In this document: in pieces, positions 1 to 13,295 of the stretch
How positions within the stretch are numbered: position 1 is the first letter of the stretch
How the letters are laid out: every line of letters starts with the position of its first letter
Assembly: GCF_041146395.1 (NCBI RefSeq)
Contig: NC_090990.1
Coordinates: 46,262,001-46,326,000 of the forward strand
Source of the DNA: Eulemur rufifrons
Taxonomy: Eukaryota; Chordata; Mammalia; Primates; Lemuridae
DNA length: 64,000 nucleotides
Reading direction: 5' to 3'
Notes under the pieces: generated by a model
Database searches by the model: none
What the model was told of the DNA's origin: nothing
What the model saw: the letters and a program-made list of their open reading frames with translations, nothing else
Translations under genes and position numbers: made by a program

Positions 1-354
1 ATCTTAGTTTAAGCTTGGGACTCAATCTTTTTTGGAGTGGGCCCTTTTTGTCTGTGGTGGGCAATAATGCTGCCCCTTAACTCTGTTGTTATTTATACTT
101 GATCTCCCCAACTAGGAACCATGATGATGGCAACAGGACCATCCCCAGGCATTTCTCATTGTCTGTCCCGTCCTGGTACTGTTTAGTTTAGAGGGAATAT
201 TTGGATAGTTTATTTTAATAGTGTTCCAGTGCAGATTGGCTCAATTTTAGTTTAAACTATATTGCTAGAAATGAGAGAAAAAGACAGAAATCAGAAGTTC
301 TGTCAAAATTTTTATGGAAAGGAAAAATAAACATAGGTGAGCCCAACTTGAGTT

Positions 355-880
355 TTCTTCATTCAGAGGCGTCTCAGAGTGCTTACCACCTGCCAGGCAC
401 TGTGTTAGAACCTGCAGGGCCAAAGACACAGAAGATACTTTCTCGCCTCAAAGGGATCACAGTCTCAGATGAGAAAAAGGCAAAATTACAAATGCAGTGT
501 GCTAAGTCCTAGGTTAGAGCTATACAGAGTACACTCTGTCAATATTGTGAAAAGAGAAAAGGAGTCTTCCCCAGTGGTGGGGGCAAGAAGGGAAGACTTT
601 TGATAGAGGTGACAACAAAGCTGAGTCTTAAAGGACAGATAGGAGGTGGCCAAGCGAAGAACAGACAGGAAGGAGGAGCAGTACTGGGGACAGTGGTAAA
701 CCAGGTCCGGGGAGGAGCATGTAATTCTCTTAGGCCAAGGAGTAGGGCCAAAAGCAAGAGACAGGAGATAAAACATGAGCTTGGAGAACAAAACAGAGGC
801 TATATCGAGGCCACATGCCATGGGAGAGAGTTTGCACTGCACCCTGAATGCTCTTTGGGGGTCTTTCAAGATTGCTGATA
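355..880 (-). repeat. L2 LINE fragment, antisense
   Basis: On the + strand it reads as the reverse complement of the L2 3' region. The landmarks are GCCAGGCACTGTGTTAGA, a stretch like 'gggatcacagtctcagatgag' and an AGAGGTGACAACAAAGCTGAG block corresponding to 'gaggtgacatttgagctgag'. Open frames here (for example 486-902) are by-products of the repeat. Boundaries approximate; diverged, so ancient. Confidence 0.7.
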
Positions 881-904
881 GGGCAGTGAGCTCTAAACAC
901 ATTG

Positions 905-1258
905 GATTTATCTCAGTTTCTCCAACACCTTGTTCTTTCTTACCTCAGGGCCTTTCATGTGTTAATCCCTCTGGCTGAAGAGCTCTTCCTCCTTTTCCTG
1001 TCTGGCTCCTTAATATTCTTCAGATGTCAGCTTTTAAGAGAGACCTTCTCTGACTTCCCTTTATAAAGCGTTTGCTATTTGTTTTATTCTTATCATTTAT
1101 ACCATTTATAATCTTAAAAATAATTTGTTTGTTTTACATGTTTTCAGCTGTCTCTACTTCTAAACTGTAAATATAGGAAGAGACTGTATCTTGAGCCCCT
1201 AGCACAATGCCTGGCACACAATAGTTGCTCAGTAAATATTCGTTGAATAAATGAATGA
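905..1258 (+). repeat. L2 LINE 3' end, sense
   Basis: Sense-oriented L2 3' terminus. A 'ctcagggcctttcatgtg' block leads through 'cagatgtcagcttttaagagagaccttc' to the typical tail AGCACAATGCCTGGCACACA, followed by TTGTTGAATAAATGAATGAA-like sequence (TTCGTTGAATAAATGAATGA here). It sits between two antisense L2 pieces (355-880 and 1265-1710), so it looks like a second L2 inserted into the first. Confidence 0.75.
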
Positions 1259-1264
1259 ATCTTC

Positions 1265-1710
1265 AGATTTGCCTGTTAGTGAGACAAGCTCCAGCTAAAG
1301 AGCGGAGAGTAGATTGGAGCAGAATCCAAGACTGATGATAGAGACATAGTTAGGAGGCTTTTCCATCCAGCTGGTGAGAAGTGGGAAGATCCTGAGCCAA
1401 GGTTGTAGGAGGGAGATGGAGACATACCTAGAGTCAAGAGTCACAGAATCAGTGGGGATTTGTTGGATGTGGAGGATTGTAAGAGGCAGCAGTCAGGGAT
1501 AACGCTAAAACATAGTGGATGGTTCATTGAAACAGGGAACTCAAAAGAGTAAGAACAGGTTTTGGGGGGAGAAGAAAATGAGACCAGCTTTGGATATCTG
1601 GAATCTGAGAAAACCCATGGTCTATCTGGATAGAATGTCCAACACGTACTTGGATCTATGGGTTTGGAACCCAGGAGAAAGATCTTGGCAAAAGATAAAG
1701 ATTTGAGAGA
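1265..1710 (-). repeat. L2 LINE fragment, antisense, continuation
   Basis: Continues the antisense L2 of 355-880 with blocks like 'taggaggcttttccatccag', 'agtggggatttgttggatgtgg' and 'gtttgggggggagaagaaaatgag', which follow the usual antisense L2 order. Interrupted by the sense L2 at 905-1258. Confidence 0.6.
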
Positions 1711-1714
1711 CATT

Positions 1715-1887
1715 TGCCTGTAGATTCATTCGTCTACTTGTTGAACAGATGCTCACTTACTAACTGCTTTGTTTCAGGCGTTAAGGATACAGTGGTGAAC
1801 AAAACAAACATTATTCTAGTTTTCATGTAAATATTACTGTCTAGACTGGTTGCTGATGACATGGAAGTAGATAAAACAACTTAGGAA

Positions 1888-1921
<34 letters not shown>

Positions 1922-2000
1922 ATACAGGGAGAGATGAGCACAGACCCTGGAGAACAACATTTAAGGTGGACAAAAGAAAAGCAGCAACTTGAAGAGGGTG
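1715..2000 (-). repeat. L2 LINE 3' end, antisense, with internal CA repeat
   Basis: Begins with an antisense L2 tail (ATTCATTCGTCTACTTGTTG), then a 'ggcgttaaggatacagtggtgaacaaaac' block, the usual antisense order of an L2 3' end. The CA microsatellite at 1891-1919 lies inside it. Confidence 0.6.
1891..1919. repeat. (CA)n microsatellite
   Basis: About 14.5 uninterrupted CA units followed by CGTATA. Probably length-polymorphic. Confidence 0.95.
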
Positions 2001-3917
2001 GTAGTTTGGGTGAATGCAGAAGTCCTTCCCCTTCCCATGTCTTTGCACCAAACTCAACTTAGTCTTTAAAATATATTGCTTGCTTTTGTGGTGGCAGGAT
2101 TAAAGTGCATGTGTTTACATCCACTCTGAACAGGAATTCATGTTAGCTCATCCCTAAAACAAGGAATTTCAAAGATTGGAACTGAAACAAGTATCAGCCC
2201 GCAAGTCAAGCGATAAAGACAGAGATGAGCAGGAGCTGGAGATCAACCCAGATTTTCCTACTCAGCTATGAATTTCCTTGTTATTGTTCTATGTGTTTTA
2301 AGTCAACCTTAATGTTCGTTGTGGTTGGATTTCCTTTGTTATGATCTGTGGGATAAATGTGATGTTAACTGTGTCCCAATGAGAAAGAAATGTTATGGTC
2401 TGTTTTGCCAAAACCTCATTAGAGAAGTTTTATTTCATTTATTCATTTTTTTACCTTTCAGTTCTCTTAATCCAAGAAACAGCACCTTAGGCACTTATCA
2501 AATAAAAGCCGACTAAATGCCTGGTTGTGAGTAGTTTGGAGAGGTGAAATTTCTTAACCACGTTTACGGTGAAATTTTTCCATTTTACTTTAAAAAGCAG
2601 TTTACAATAATTCTATATTAGTCTATATTTAGGATATTCTATATCCTAAAACTTAGAACTCTTATCTAAAATACCATAGATTGTGTGTTTGATATAAAAG
2701 TTAACTGAAAATTTTCTTTTAAATCTCAGTAAAAATCTTTCTTATGCAAAAATCCAATGTAACCAAAAGAAGACAAATAATTTGTAGGTCCATTTATAAT
2801 CCCCCAAAACATGGTGATTTTTTTACATGTGTTTATGTACATGGCATTTAATAAATTTATTGGTGGATTTACTGTGCCACAGGTAAACTTGCTTCCCCTT
2901 GTAGTGTATAAAATCTAGCTTTCATCAATAACATACATTTTATTTACAGATTGTTATATATTCACATTGTCCTGTTTTCTTATATTGTATTTCTTAAAGG
3001 TATGTTTCTTATTTCAAAAATCCCTTCAGCCAACAATTTCTCCTCTCACCCAAATTTTAAAGCAGGTAAAGATTAACCTGACGTTAGACAAATCTCTCAA
3101 CTAGAATCTACCTATGTGAGACTCCTAAAATCAGAAAAGTTTAGAGGCAGAGAGGGAAACTACAGATCATAGATTATGAATTCCTTGCCATTTGTTAAGT
3201 TTTATGTTTCTAAATATACCATAAAATTACATGAGTGATTGGTGATAGACATAATATCAGATATCTTCAAGAAAATTAATTATATCTAGCAGAAATGAAG
3301 CAGACATAAAGTTCAAAGATTAAACCATTTCGAACCATTGATTTATTTATGCTTTCTCAAAAAAAAAAAAATTAACCAACACAAAAAGCTCTTGTGTGTA
3401 CAAAAAAAAATCTACATTTTTATTTGTGTTCAAGAGAACTTATTTCCATGTTTTATGAGTCGGGGCTTGCTTTTTCTAGTCTGGCTTTTCAAAAATTCAC
3501 CCTGTGGTGCCTCTAGAAATGAAGGGAACATCTTTAAATCTTGTTTGAGTTAAATGAATGGATAACTAATCCGGATCAGATGTTTTTTTAGAGAATAACG
3601 TTTAAAAACTATTATGGAACTCGGCTCTCTGGCTGCTTCTTAGGTATGCTGTTTTCATCCAGATTGTTAAGGTCTCAGAGGTCACCCAAGGTAACCATTT
3701 ATTTTGAATTGTCTTTTGTTTCAGATTTCCTGTTGAATTTTTTTTTTTTAACCATTTCAAAAATCAGCCAGTAGGTGTTGTGTCACAGCTTTCCACAACC
3801 TCCAGATTCAAACCAAAACACTAACTCCATAGCTAAATGACTGTGCCCTCCCACATAAACCCTAGCTAAGCAGAGAATGAGATTAGGCGTCACATTGTTT
3901 AATCATAGTGAAACTAA

Positions 3918-4133
<216 letters not shown>

Positions 4134-4581
4134 TAGAGACATACAAAGCTTTCAGAATCCCCTTTTCATTTGCTCATTGGGAGAATTTTGACACACGGTC
4201 TGACTGCCAAGAATTTAAATCAGGAAAGATAAAATATTATTTTAATGCGAGGTGGAAGGACCAAAATCCTGAGGGTCTCACATATTCTTTAGTTTATAGT
4301 GTGAACTTAGTTTTAAAAAATGTCTGAGGCTTTCCCAATTTCTAAGAAATTCTGCATTGTAAAAGAATTTGTTTTTGACCTTTAAACAATGCTAATGCCC
4401 TCAGTGTGAGTGACACAGTACAGGATGATCATTACCGGCTTGTCAATAATCACTAACAACAGTGAATGAGGAGTACCTGTCACCACCCTGTTCCATTGAT
4501 CAAAGACACATTGATTGTATTTTTGCTATGACATAATGTAGCAAGTCCAAGGACAAGTTATATGATTTTCTCTCTCTCTGT

Positions 4582-4604
4582 CACACACACACACACACAC
4601 ACAC
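4582..4604. repeat. (CA)n microsatellite with adjacent (TC)n
   Basis: About 11.5 CA units preceded by a short TC run at 4570-4579. Confidence 0.95.
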
Positions 4605-5067
4605 GTACAGAGTTGCCTTCCCTAAAGAACATCTTTCTGTTTTTATTTAAAAGGCTACCTACAATAACTGTGATGGTCTAGGTACCAATAAAAAGAAGGA
4701 AAAATAAATACCAAATATTAAAATTTTATTTTTGACCCCTCTACCTACTTCACAATACCACTTGTAGGTAAAATTTACATTGTTGAAATTGGTTTCAAGC
4801 AGCATCAGGCCCTTTGTGGAATCAGGTGGTGTAAAAATAAATATTTTCCTTTCAAGTTCATAGCCCCCATTCACTTTGTTACAGGCTTGCAGGATTGACC
4901 GAGTAAGCCAGTCAGTCTCATGACAAGATGCCAGGTCAAGCAAGTCAAGCCATCCTGATTTCGCAAGCCCGGATTCTGTCTGTTTCTTCTTTCAGTCATT
5001 CATAGGCGGAAGAGTCTTGAGAGGCCAGCAAGTGATACACAGCCTGGGTGCAGGGGAGAGTCTAATG

Positions 5068-5280
5068 ACTAGTGGAGCATTTGCTATCTGCCAGGCACTG
5101 TGCTGGGCCTTTGTCTGTTACATAAATTAATTCTGGCGATGAACTTGTCAGATAAGAAATTACCTCCACTTTTACAGATGAGTTAAATTGAGGATCTATT
5201 TATTTATCCAAAGTCAAATCATGGGTAAATGGTTAAGCTAAGTCTGTATCTATAATGCTAGAATCCATACTCTTAGACTG
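5068..5280 (-). repeat. MIR SINE, antisense
   Basis: Shows the antisense MIR order: GCCAGGCACTGTGCTGGGC, a 'cataaattaattctggcgatgaac' block, TTTTACAGATGAGTTAAATTG, then an A-rich 'ccaaagtcaaatcatgggtaaatgg' block matching 'caaggtcacacagctagtaagtgg'. Confidence 0.75.
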
Positions 5281-6659
5281 ACCCAAGGGAACTTGAAGAA
5301 ATCTGCAATGTGAGACTAGTCAGGGAAAATAGTGGGAAGGGAACTGTGGGTGTTAGAATTCTAGGAGTCAAGGACTCCCAGCTCAATGCTGAGGTGCTCC
5401 CATGTAGAGGAGTGGGAATCCTAAGGAGTGAGGCATTAGGAGAAGCAGGTTGTGACTTGGACTGGAAAAGTTGCTGAAGTATGCTTACCAACCAGGTAAG
5501 TAGAGACTGGATTGCTTTGTTAACCTGGAGGGTATATGCTGCTTAGTTATGGCACAGCTGATTAGCTAGTTATTTGCCATAGACAAATAACAACGTATAT
5601 GCATATCTTCTGTTACTTTTTAAGACTTTTGAAAATGATAAATATCCTACGTTTTTGTAATTTTAATAATAGTAATATAGGGAGTATACATCAGAGTATT
5701 CCTGTCAAAGTAGCATTACAGGGAAATACATTCATTGAGCCCTTGCTGGGATTTAAACATAGACTTAGAGAGTGAAAAGGAAATCCTTTTAACTCTGAAG
5801 AGCGGAGCACTAGCCCATTTACCCTGGATGCTGTAATGCATACATTATCATCAGTGTCCCCAGGCTGTTCAGAACCGTCCCCAATATCTCGTCCTTCTTC
5901 TGCTTCCTGTATTTTCCAGTAAGGTCTTCTATCCCAAGGCTTATCAGTTCCAAGCTGGATTAGACCTCCATTCAGTCTAAGATAGCATGGTTGCCAAGTG
6001 AATTCTAAACCTGCCTTCAAGACTGCCAGAGGGTATGTCCGGACAGGGATTGAATTTGCAGAGGGACCTGGATTTGTTTCCTGTCCCCGTTGAGGGGACT
6101 GTATAGCCGATGCCTGGCATCATGAACATCCTTCAACTCTTGAATGCTTTCTGATTCAGCACACTGCTGTGTAATCGCTCTGGGACTCACTCACACATGG
6201 CCTCGTGCTGACTGAAACTGCTTGGCAAGAGTGGGTCTGGGCTGTGTCAGCAAAATCATGGCTGCAGGCCAAACCGGTCGACTGTGATCCAGAGTCCCCT
6301 CTTTCTTGCAGATCTTTAATCTCAGTGTGTCAGGGTATATTTCACAAGATTTCTGTGGCTGCTGGGACAAGGATCCCGGAGCTCAGGCTTCCTCACCTAC
6401 ACACCTTTCTGTAAGACTTGATATTCAAGCCACACGATGGAGCTGACATCCTTAACCATTCCTTGCAGTTCTGCCCTCTTTCTCATGTCCCCATGTTGGA
6501 AGAACTGAGCATCCATTTCAGAGCTGCAGCGGACACTTTTTGCAGATGAGTAGGGTAGGGGTGCATCCTGTATCCTTGAAGTAGAAATAAGCTAACTGGC
6601 ACATAGGTTGATTAAACACATACTCCCTGTTAGGAGTATGATATAATACTGCTATGAAA

Positions 6660-6855
6660 AATTATAGAAGCTAGCATTTATCAAGCATCTACTGTGTACC
6701 AGGCATTGTGCTAGGCACTCTATAAATACCTCACTGGGTCCTCCCATGTTTGGTGTTCATGTCCCTTTTTACAGATAAAGGATACCACGATGCTCCCAAG
6801 AGGTGAAGCAACTTGCTCTTCTTCCTTTGCTGTACTCAGCTAGCTGACTGCAGAC
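6660..6855 (-). repeat. MIR SINE, antisense
   Basis: Contains ATTTATCAAGCATCTACTGT, GTACCAGGCATTGTGCTAGG, then TTTTTACAGATAAAGGATAC and 'gaggtgaagcaacttgctc'. This is the antisense MIR order, with a diverged 5' half. Confidence 0.75.
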
Positions 6856-7084
6856 ATTTTTGTCATGACCTCTCTTACAACTGCATTATAGATCTAAATA
6901 GGATCTAAGGATTCTGTGCTTTTATTGAATAATCAATTCTTGTTGATTTGATGAGCTTATAGCTTATTAATTTGTGCATTTGAGAAAAAAGATTAAAACT
7001 ATTTTCTTATAAACCAAAGCAAGTAAATAATTAAAATTTTTTCCTGGATTTGTTTTCAGGTATAATTTTGTTTTTAATTAATAA

Positions 7085-7485
7085 ACTTTTTTTAGAGAAG
7101 TTTTTTAGGTCTACAGTTTTAGTCTAACACAAAGTACACAAGGCCCTTATACCCTTCCCCTGCTCCCAGTTTCCCCTACTGTTAACATCTTTTGTTAGTG
7201 TGGTGCATTTGTTATAATTCATGAGCCAATATTGACACATAATTATTGACTGAAGTCCATAGTTTACATTCAGGTTCACTCTTGGTGATGTACATTCTAT
7301 GAGTTTTGACAAATGCATAATGACATGTATCCACTATTACAGTATCATACAGAATAGTTTCACTGCCTTAAAAATCCCCTGTGCTCTACCTATTCACTCC
7401 TGCTCCTCCACCAGCTGGTATTTTTACTCTCTCCATAGTTATGCCTTGCCCCTAGGTGTTTTTTATTGTCTTCAATGTCTTAGAA
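7085..7485. repeat. Old mammalian L1 fragment (L1M type)
   Basis: Matches the familiar old-L1 block. Landmarks are GTTAGTGTGGTGCATTTGTT, 'cataattattgactgaagtccatagtttacattcaggttcactc' (read in pieces), TTTTGACAAATGCATAATGA, CATGTATCCACTATTACAGT and ATCATACAGAATAGTTTCAC. The subfamily is not assignable by eye. The overlapping 96-codon frame at 7299-7589 is not a gene. Confidence 0.75.
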
Positions 7486-8249
7486 TCTCTTCCACTGTTT
7501 TGCACCCCCTGCCCCAGATCACACCTAATTATGATCCTATATATGGCCTGGAAATTTCACCGTCATCACTAATGATGGCCTTAGCGTGATGTTTTTCTCT
7601 CTTTCTGGATCTTTAGTATTCAATTTTTAAAATTTGCTAATATAAATATTTACTTTCCCCAGGTTTCCAGTTAGTTTCTGTTTTTAGTTTTCCTCCTTTT
7701 AAATTTAATAGAGGAGGTTGGTGCTATTTCAGTATTTCCTCATGAGGATTCACTGGAATAACTATGTGCTAAGTGTGTTGTTTATAATAGCGTTACTACA
7801 GAGGTGCCAATGGCAGCGAAACTCAAGAGAAAGCTGCTGGCTTAGCCTCGCAAATCCGGAGGCTGAGGGATCAGGCAACCAGGCTGCTTGACATGAAATT
7901 ACACCGATCAGATACGTGGAGCTGCTGGGATCAGGGACTCAGTCCTGCTGGCTGACTGAAGCTGTCGTCTTGCATGCGCTCCCCGCCTCCCTTGTCTCCT
8001 GCCCCCCAACCCTTTAATTTTTTTACATTATCATCTCAAGTCCATGAAAGGCAAGAAAGGAGAGTTCTGTTTCTATAGCACTGAAAGTACTGTAGCATAA
8101 AAATAAATCTCCATTTGTTCTCTTGCTACCCTTTCCCCCATGTGGTAGGACCATCTGAAAGTAGTTCTCGGTTTTATTACCTTGTTCTGGAGGAGGGGAA
8201 GAATACAGACCACTAGACACTGCGCCAGAGAGAAAGAGAGAAGTACTCT

Positions 8250-11050
8250 CTGCTTTGGGGGAGGGGCTTTACAAGTGCTAACAATGTGGTTCAGAATCAC
8301 TAAAGTTGTTTTAGCATAATACTATGAGGAAAGAGACAAGAACCATCTGTTGAAATGGCTCTTACATGATGCTGCATTTTCAAACAAAGCCTTGTAGAGG
8401 CATTTTCAGATTGGTCTCGTTCCCTTGAAGTTGCTACAAAGAGAGCCCACTCTACTGGCTGCTAGACGATGCTGCTTAGATAGCTCTCTCTGTCAGCACC
8501 CACTCTTTTGTTTATTTTGCACCAGTGTTTTCCTCAAAGTATGTGCTCTGAGGCTGTCAAATATCATTCCTGGTATGAACCCAGAAAGTTATCCTAAAAA
8601 AATCCACTACTTCTGCCCATTTCCTTCTAAAGTGCTGACTCTGTTTTACTTGAAGTTGGTGGAGTGACTTCGAAACCTTAAATACTTCACTGGGAAAGAG
8701 GAAAACCGCAAATACACACAGTCCATTGTGACTCTGGCCTGGTGGGCTCTAATTTTCCAGCAGTGGTTTGTACACCCAAGTCGGCTGCAAGGGTTAAGTA
8801 AACTTCGTGGCTAAGGATGACTTCATGGCCCTGGAATTTTGAAAAGCCAGGATTCTCAGTACACTGTGGCCAGCCTTAGAGTCTTTGGGTGTGAAAACCA
8901 CTCTCAGTTACCCAGACTGAATTTTGGTTCCTGTTGCACTGCTGCAGAATCTATTAAAATCCAGGAGCTGAATTGTCCTGGCTCTGCCACAAAACTCAGT
9001 GCTGGGTCGACTACGAGTCGTTTGTCAATGGAGAGTGGGAGTGAATGGAACCAGGCATATGCCTCAGCCTGGCATGAGGTGGCACCCTAGTGGCTGTTTT
9101 CTGCCTTAGAAATGTGCACTCTTTCTGTATTCGCACAGAGGAATCATCATTAAGATCCGAACTGCAGTTCATTTTTAAACTTCTTTAAGTCTCTACGACC
9201 TTGGTGTGTCTTCAAGTACCCATACCGGTACACTTGGATTTTCAGGTCAGCAATTCAGTAAGAACTATTGGCAATATTCTAACCTGACATGATGAAACTA
9301 CTAAAACAGAATGAACGCAGGTATAATAAGAAAATGAAACTCTTTGGTAGGAACAAGCCCAAATTTGAAAATACAAAATGTTCTCGCACAGAAGGACTAA
9401 CGACGAAGTGAGTATAGATTAAGAAATTCCAGAGATCCAGTCTTTTGGGGTGTCATTTAAATATTTGCAATACTTTAGATCTTTAGTAAAGTGGGATAGA
9501 TTTGAAACTTCTTTTCTGAACGAGTGGCCTGTGGGTTCTCCTCTGTTACATGATAGCTATGATCATTGCATGGAAATTAATTTTAAAAATAGGTTATATT
9601 CTTAAGCAAGATCTTCTTTCAAAAGAAGCTATTTGGGCTTGAGCAATAAAGGAAGAAACAAAAAGATTATAATAAAAAATAGACTGCAGCCCTAGCATGA
9701 ACAGTTGCTGTGACCTTGCCTTTTGTTTGCCATTACACAATTCGATGGCAGTCTACTCAAACGATGCTCTCGATCAATATCCTATTAAAGCAGCACAAAA
9801 AGTCTCCATAAACTTAGTGGTTAGCTATGTTTATAAATGGAACTCGGCATAATTAGATGGTCAATAGCAGGCTGTACTAGTAATTTTAAAATGAACATCA
9901 CACATTTCAAATCTGTAGAAGTCAATGGCACCTCTTCTAGAGTGAGGGTATAATGGGGAACAGACAAAAGAGTGGGTGGCCCTTTAAAAAAAATCATAAT
10001 GTCCATCTCCAAAATACAGTTCTTAAAATCTGTTAAATTATGAAAGAGAAAATGCTAACTGGCCCTATATATTTTTTCATTTTGCCTAAGCCACCTTATT
10101 CTGACTATATTATGGCTTTGCAAAATGTTTCATTTTCTAGTTTTAATTCATCCCTCATAGAAAGATAAAATAATAAATAGTGCCATATTCTTAGGAAGAA
10201 AAATATCAGTCTGGCTGGCTTAATTTAGCGTGTTTCCTCTACTGTAATTCAACAAATTTTCAAAATAAATATTGAAATTGAATTAGTTCAGAAGGATGTT
10301 TTGTGGTACAATTTTTTTCTTTTAATTTTCTTGACATATTTGGGGTGAATATTTGGACAGTAAGGCTGGCAGCAAATGGAATGGACTGACAGTCATAGAA
10401 AGTTCCATCAGACCACCCTTTCCTCTGAATCCCAGCTCACGGTATGGGTGGCCAAACTCGATTTTTCCTATCCTACCCGCCTCACCCAGTGGAGAACGAG
10501 CCACATGAGGTGAGAGGTGTCCCCACCCTTAGGCTGACTCTGTCCCCAGCTGACTCAGCCCTACAGATGAAAACGTGCATGCACCTTGTGTTTGATGTGC
10601 GCCCTGGCAGTTGTGTCATGGACCACTGAGCCAGCTGAAATTAGAACTCTGGCAGGAACGAGCTCATGGCATTAGCGGATCCTTCAGTCAGTGCTATGCA
10701 TGAAGGTCCTGTCCTTTCTGTTACATTCCTACTCCTACAACTGTCCTGGTCAGAGCTGGCGGGGAGAGTTCTCATGGTGGGATTTGAGGGCCTTTTGTTC
10801 TCTGTTCTCAGCTGAAGGTTCTGCTAAATTTACCAGACTATGAACGCTCTTATTATAATTCTGCTAAATTTACCAGACAGTGAACACACTCTAAAGATTT
10901 GACCTAGGGAGAAGTACAACATATAATACCTCGATGTACGTACTAATTTGTTGTCATAGTCTCTATTCGTAGGTTCATCTATTTCTGGTCTTTTCTAGGT
11001 AATTCATTGGTTATGCTTCCTATGTATCATATATATAACCTATATTCAAG
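8250..11050. other. Intronic stretch without recognisable repeats
   Basis: About 2.8 kb in which I recognise no interspersed repeat. It contains short runs of open frame only and no splice-bounded exon that fits NFIA. Its only visible structure is a small tandem duplication at 10,821-10,900. Its lack of old mobile elements is compatible with selective constraint but does not prove it. Confidence 0.5.
10821..10900. repeat. Two-copy tandem duplication, 40-bp period
   Basis: The units start at 10,821 and 10,861. Both begin CTGCTAAATTTACCAGAC and share TGAAC four to five bases later; the distal halves have diverged. Confidence 0.8.
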
Positions 11051-11059
11051 ATCGAGCGT

Positions 11060-11360
11060 GGCATTGTATTAAATAAAATAATACAGGGTATAGAGTTGGG
11101 GGGTCAAGCTTCGCCACTTACTAGCTATATGACTTTGGGCAATACGTAACCCCTCTTAGCTCTGTTCTCCTCGTAGTTTACAATCATTTATTCACTCAAC
11201 AGATATTTGTTAAATCACAACTCTGTGCTGATCCTAAGTCAGAACGTTGGAAAATGGCAATACTTCTCAGGAGTGTTATGAGGGTTAAGTGAGAGGATGT
11301 GTAGTGTCTGGCATGTAGTAGCTGCTCAATTATGGTTACTACTGTGATTATTGTTGAACA
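11060..11360 (+). repeat. MIR SINE, sense, split by an L2-like piece
   Basis: The 5' MIR part reads CGCCACTTACTAGCTATATG then ACTTTGGGCAATACGTAACC. The 3' part reads 'gtgttatgagggttaagtgagagg' and 'gtgtctggcatgtagtagctgctcaatta'. Between them, at about 11,180-11,260, lies an antisense L2-like tail with TTATTCACTCAACAGATATT. The copy therefore appears interrupted by a nested insertion. Confidence 0.7.
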
Positions 11361-12904
11361 GAGCCTCAGCCCCTAATCTTTCACTGTGTGTTCAAGGCTA
11401 TTCCTTCAGATGACCACTGTCAGCAGATTTACTGAAAATACATGTGTGTGTGTGTGTATAAATCAAGAAGAACCAATTTTAGAATTTATGTTCTGATAAC
11501 TAATTTATTAGAAAAGCCATTCCAGTGACCCCTTCAGAGTTAATAATTCTGATAAAGTAAGAGCATGCCAATATTAGACCCCAGTCATCTGCTTTAGGAA
11601 GCCAGAAAATTCTTATTTCCTCCCATTTTCAGTCAAAACTTGTTTCTACATTGTTCTGGAAATTGCTCTCCCAGGGTATCTAATGGATAACAGGATGCTT
11701 TAACATTCTCAATTGAACACTGAAACGTTAACAACTTTTTAAGTGGCTAGTCCCACCTGGGTTACTTATAGCAGAGTTTTTAAAAGTAGTACTTAGTTCT
11801 ATAGCATTTTAAAATTTTGCTTTCCCTCCTATTATGAACTAAAATTCCTTGTAAATAACAGCAGCATGCAGGAGGTCATTACTGACAATGTGATTTTTAG
11901 TAAAACTTTATTTATGAACTCACAACCCTCAATTTTTTTTTAACAGCAGATATTCACATCTAGTAGGTAACATTAAAGAACTAAAAGGCATTTTTGTAAT
12001 TCCCAAAAGCCTGATGGAAATCCTATATTACCCCACAATAAGGCCACAAATATATTGAGATTTTGGCTGGAATATACTGTGCTGTCTAACTCTTGCTGAT
12101 TAGAAAGGCCGCTGCTGGTGACCCTGCAGGCATGTCTAGGGTGAGACTGGTGGAGGCCACACTCAGCAAAACCACACATTCAGTCAAATACTGGAACCGA
12201 ACTCATCCAGTTTGTGCTTAATACGAGTACATGTTAATACCAGGATTTTTCATTAGATGGCGGAGGAAAAAAAATTAAACAGTTCTTGGTGAAAATACTG
12301 AAAACTATTATTTTCATAGATGGCTGGATTAGGTTGTTGAGATGGGACTCTGTTGATACAGTTTGGTTTCCTAATAGCTAATGGTCAGATAGTCCCAGTA
12401 CGCTCTTGGCTGTGGGGCTTTTGTTTAGAAGCCCTTCCCCAGTTTATAGCTCATTGTGGCAAAAAGACCTCTTAGGCCATCAAATCCACCCCCTGTCAGG
12501 GAAGGCTTAATCCCTTGGCTGAGGCTGTATCAGATACTAAACGGGTACCACATTTGACCTCAACCAAAAGCTAAGACACGATGATACTCTAAAATGCAGA
12601 AAATCAATTTCAGTCCCAAAGGCAGAAGCCACTAATGCAGGAGATCAGTGAGCATTGCTAACCCCTCCGTGGGTTGCTCTGTTAGACCAAGTGTCGGGGC
12701 CCTTCATCCAGGGAAGCACGAGCTGACACTGGCAATGCTGAAGACTCGTAAAAACAGACAGATGAGAAAGAAGGATGATGATGCAACAGAAGTTCTGCCA
12801 CGTAAGTGGTAGGTGATGATTATTTTTCTGTTTGAATTTTGTTGAATTCATCTCTGTAGTGACTGATGACACGGGAAAGACAGGGGGACTAGAAATGCAG
12901 GTTT

Positions 12905-13150
12905 TACCTCTGTTACTTTGGGCAGATAATCCAGAAAATAGCTACATTCAAATCCCTGGTCTGTCGCTTATTTGGCTGTGTGATCTGGGTCATGTTCCTT
13001 ACCCTCACAGCATATTTTCTTGTTTGTAAATGAGAGTAATACAAACACATACTCCACAGGGATACTGTGAGGATTAAATGAGATAATTCAGGTAAAACAC
13101 CTAGCATATCACCTGGCACATAATAAGTGCTTGATAAATATTAGCTCTTA
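12905..13150 (+). repeat. MIR SINE, sense
   Basis: Contains CTTATTTGGCTGTGTGATCT, a 'gatactgtgaggattaaatgagataattcag' block, and the tail ATCACCTGGCACATAATAAG followed by TGCTTGATAAATATTAG. A good full-length MIR match. Confidence 0.85.
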
Positions 13151-13179
13151 GCTATTTTTCGTTAACAAGCTCATATAAT

Positions 13180-13295
13180 CTTAGCTCCATAAATGCTTGT
13201 TGCATATGTAATATATGAAGCACCCTATGCTGTGTGCTGAGAAGAATATAGAAATAAGCAGGAGACAGTTCTTTTCCTTTACAAAGTATATATCT
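13180..13295 (-). repeat. Probable L2 fragment, antisense
   Basis: Weak antisense L2 resemblance: ATGAAGCACCCTATGCTGTG, TGCTGAGAAGAATATAGAAA, then 'gagacagttcttttcctttacaaag'. Short and diverged, so a tentative call. Confidence 0.4.

Noticed and set aside
486..902. 138-codon - strand frame
   Set aside because: Lies within an antisense L2 fragment and lacks any recognisable reverse-transcriptase motif; a chance frame in an ancient repeat.
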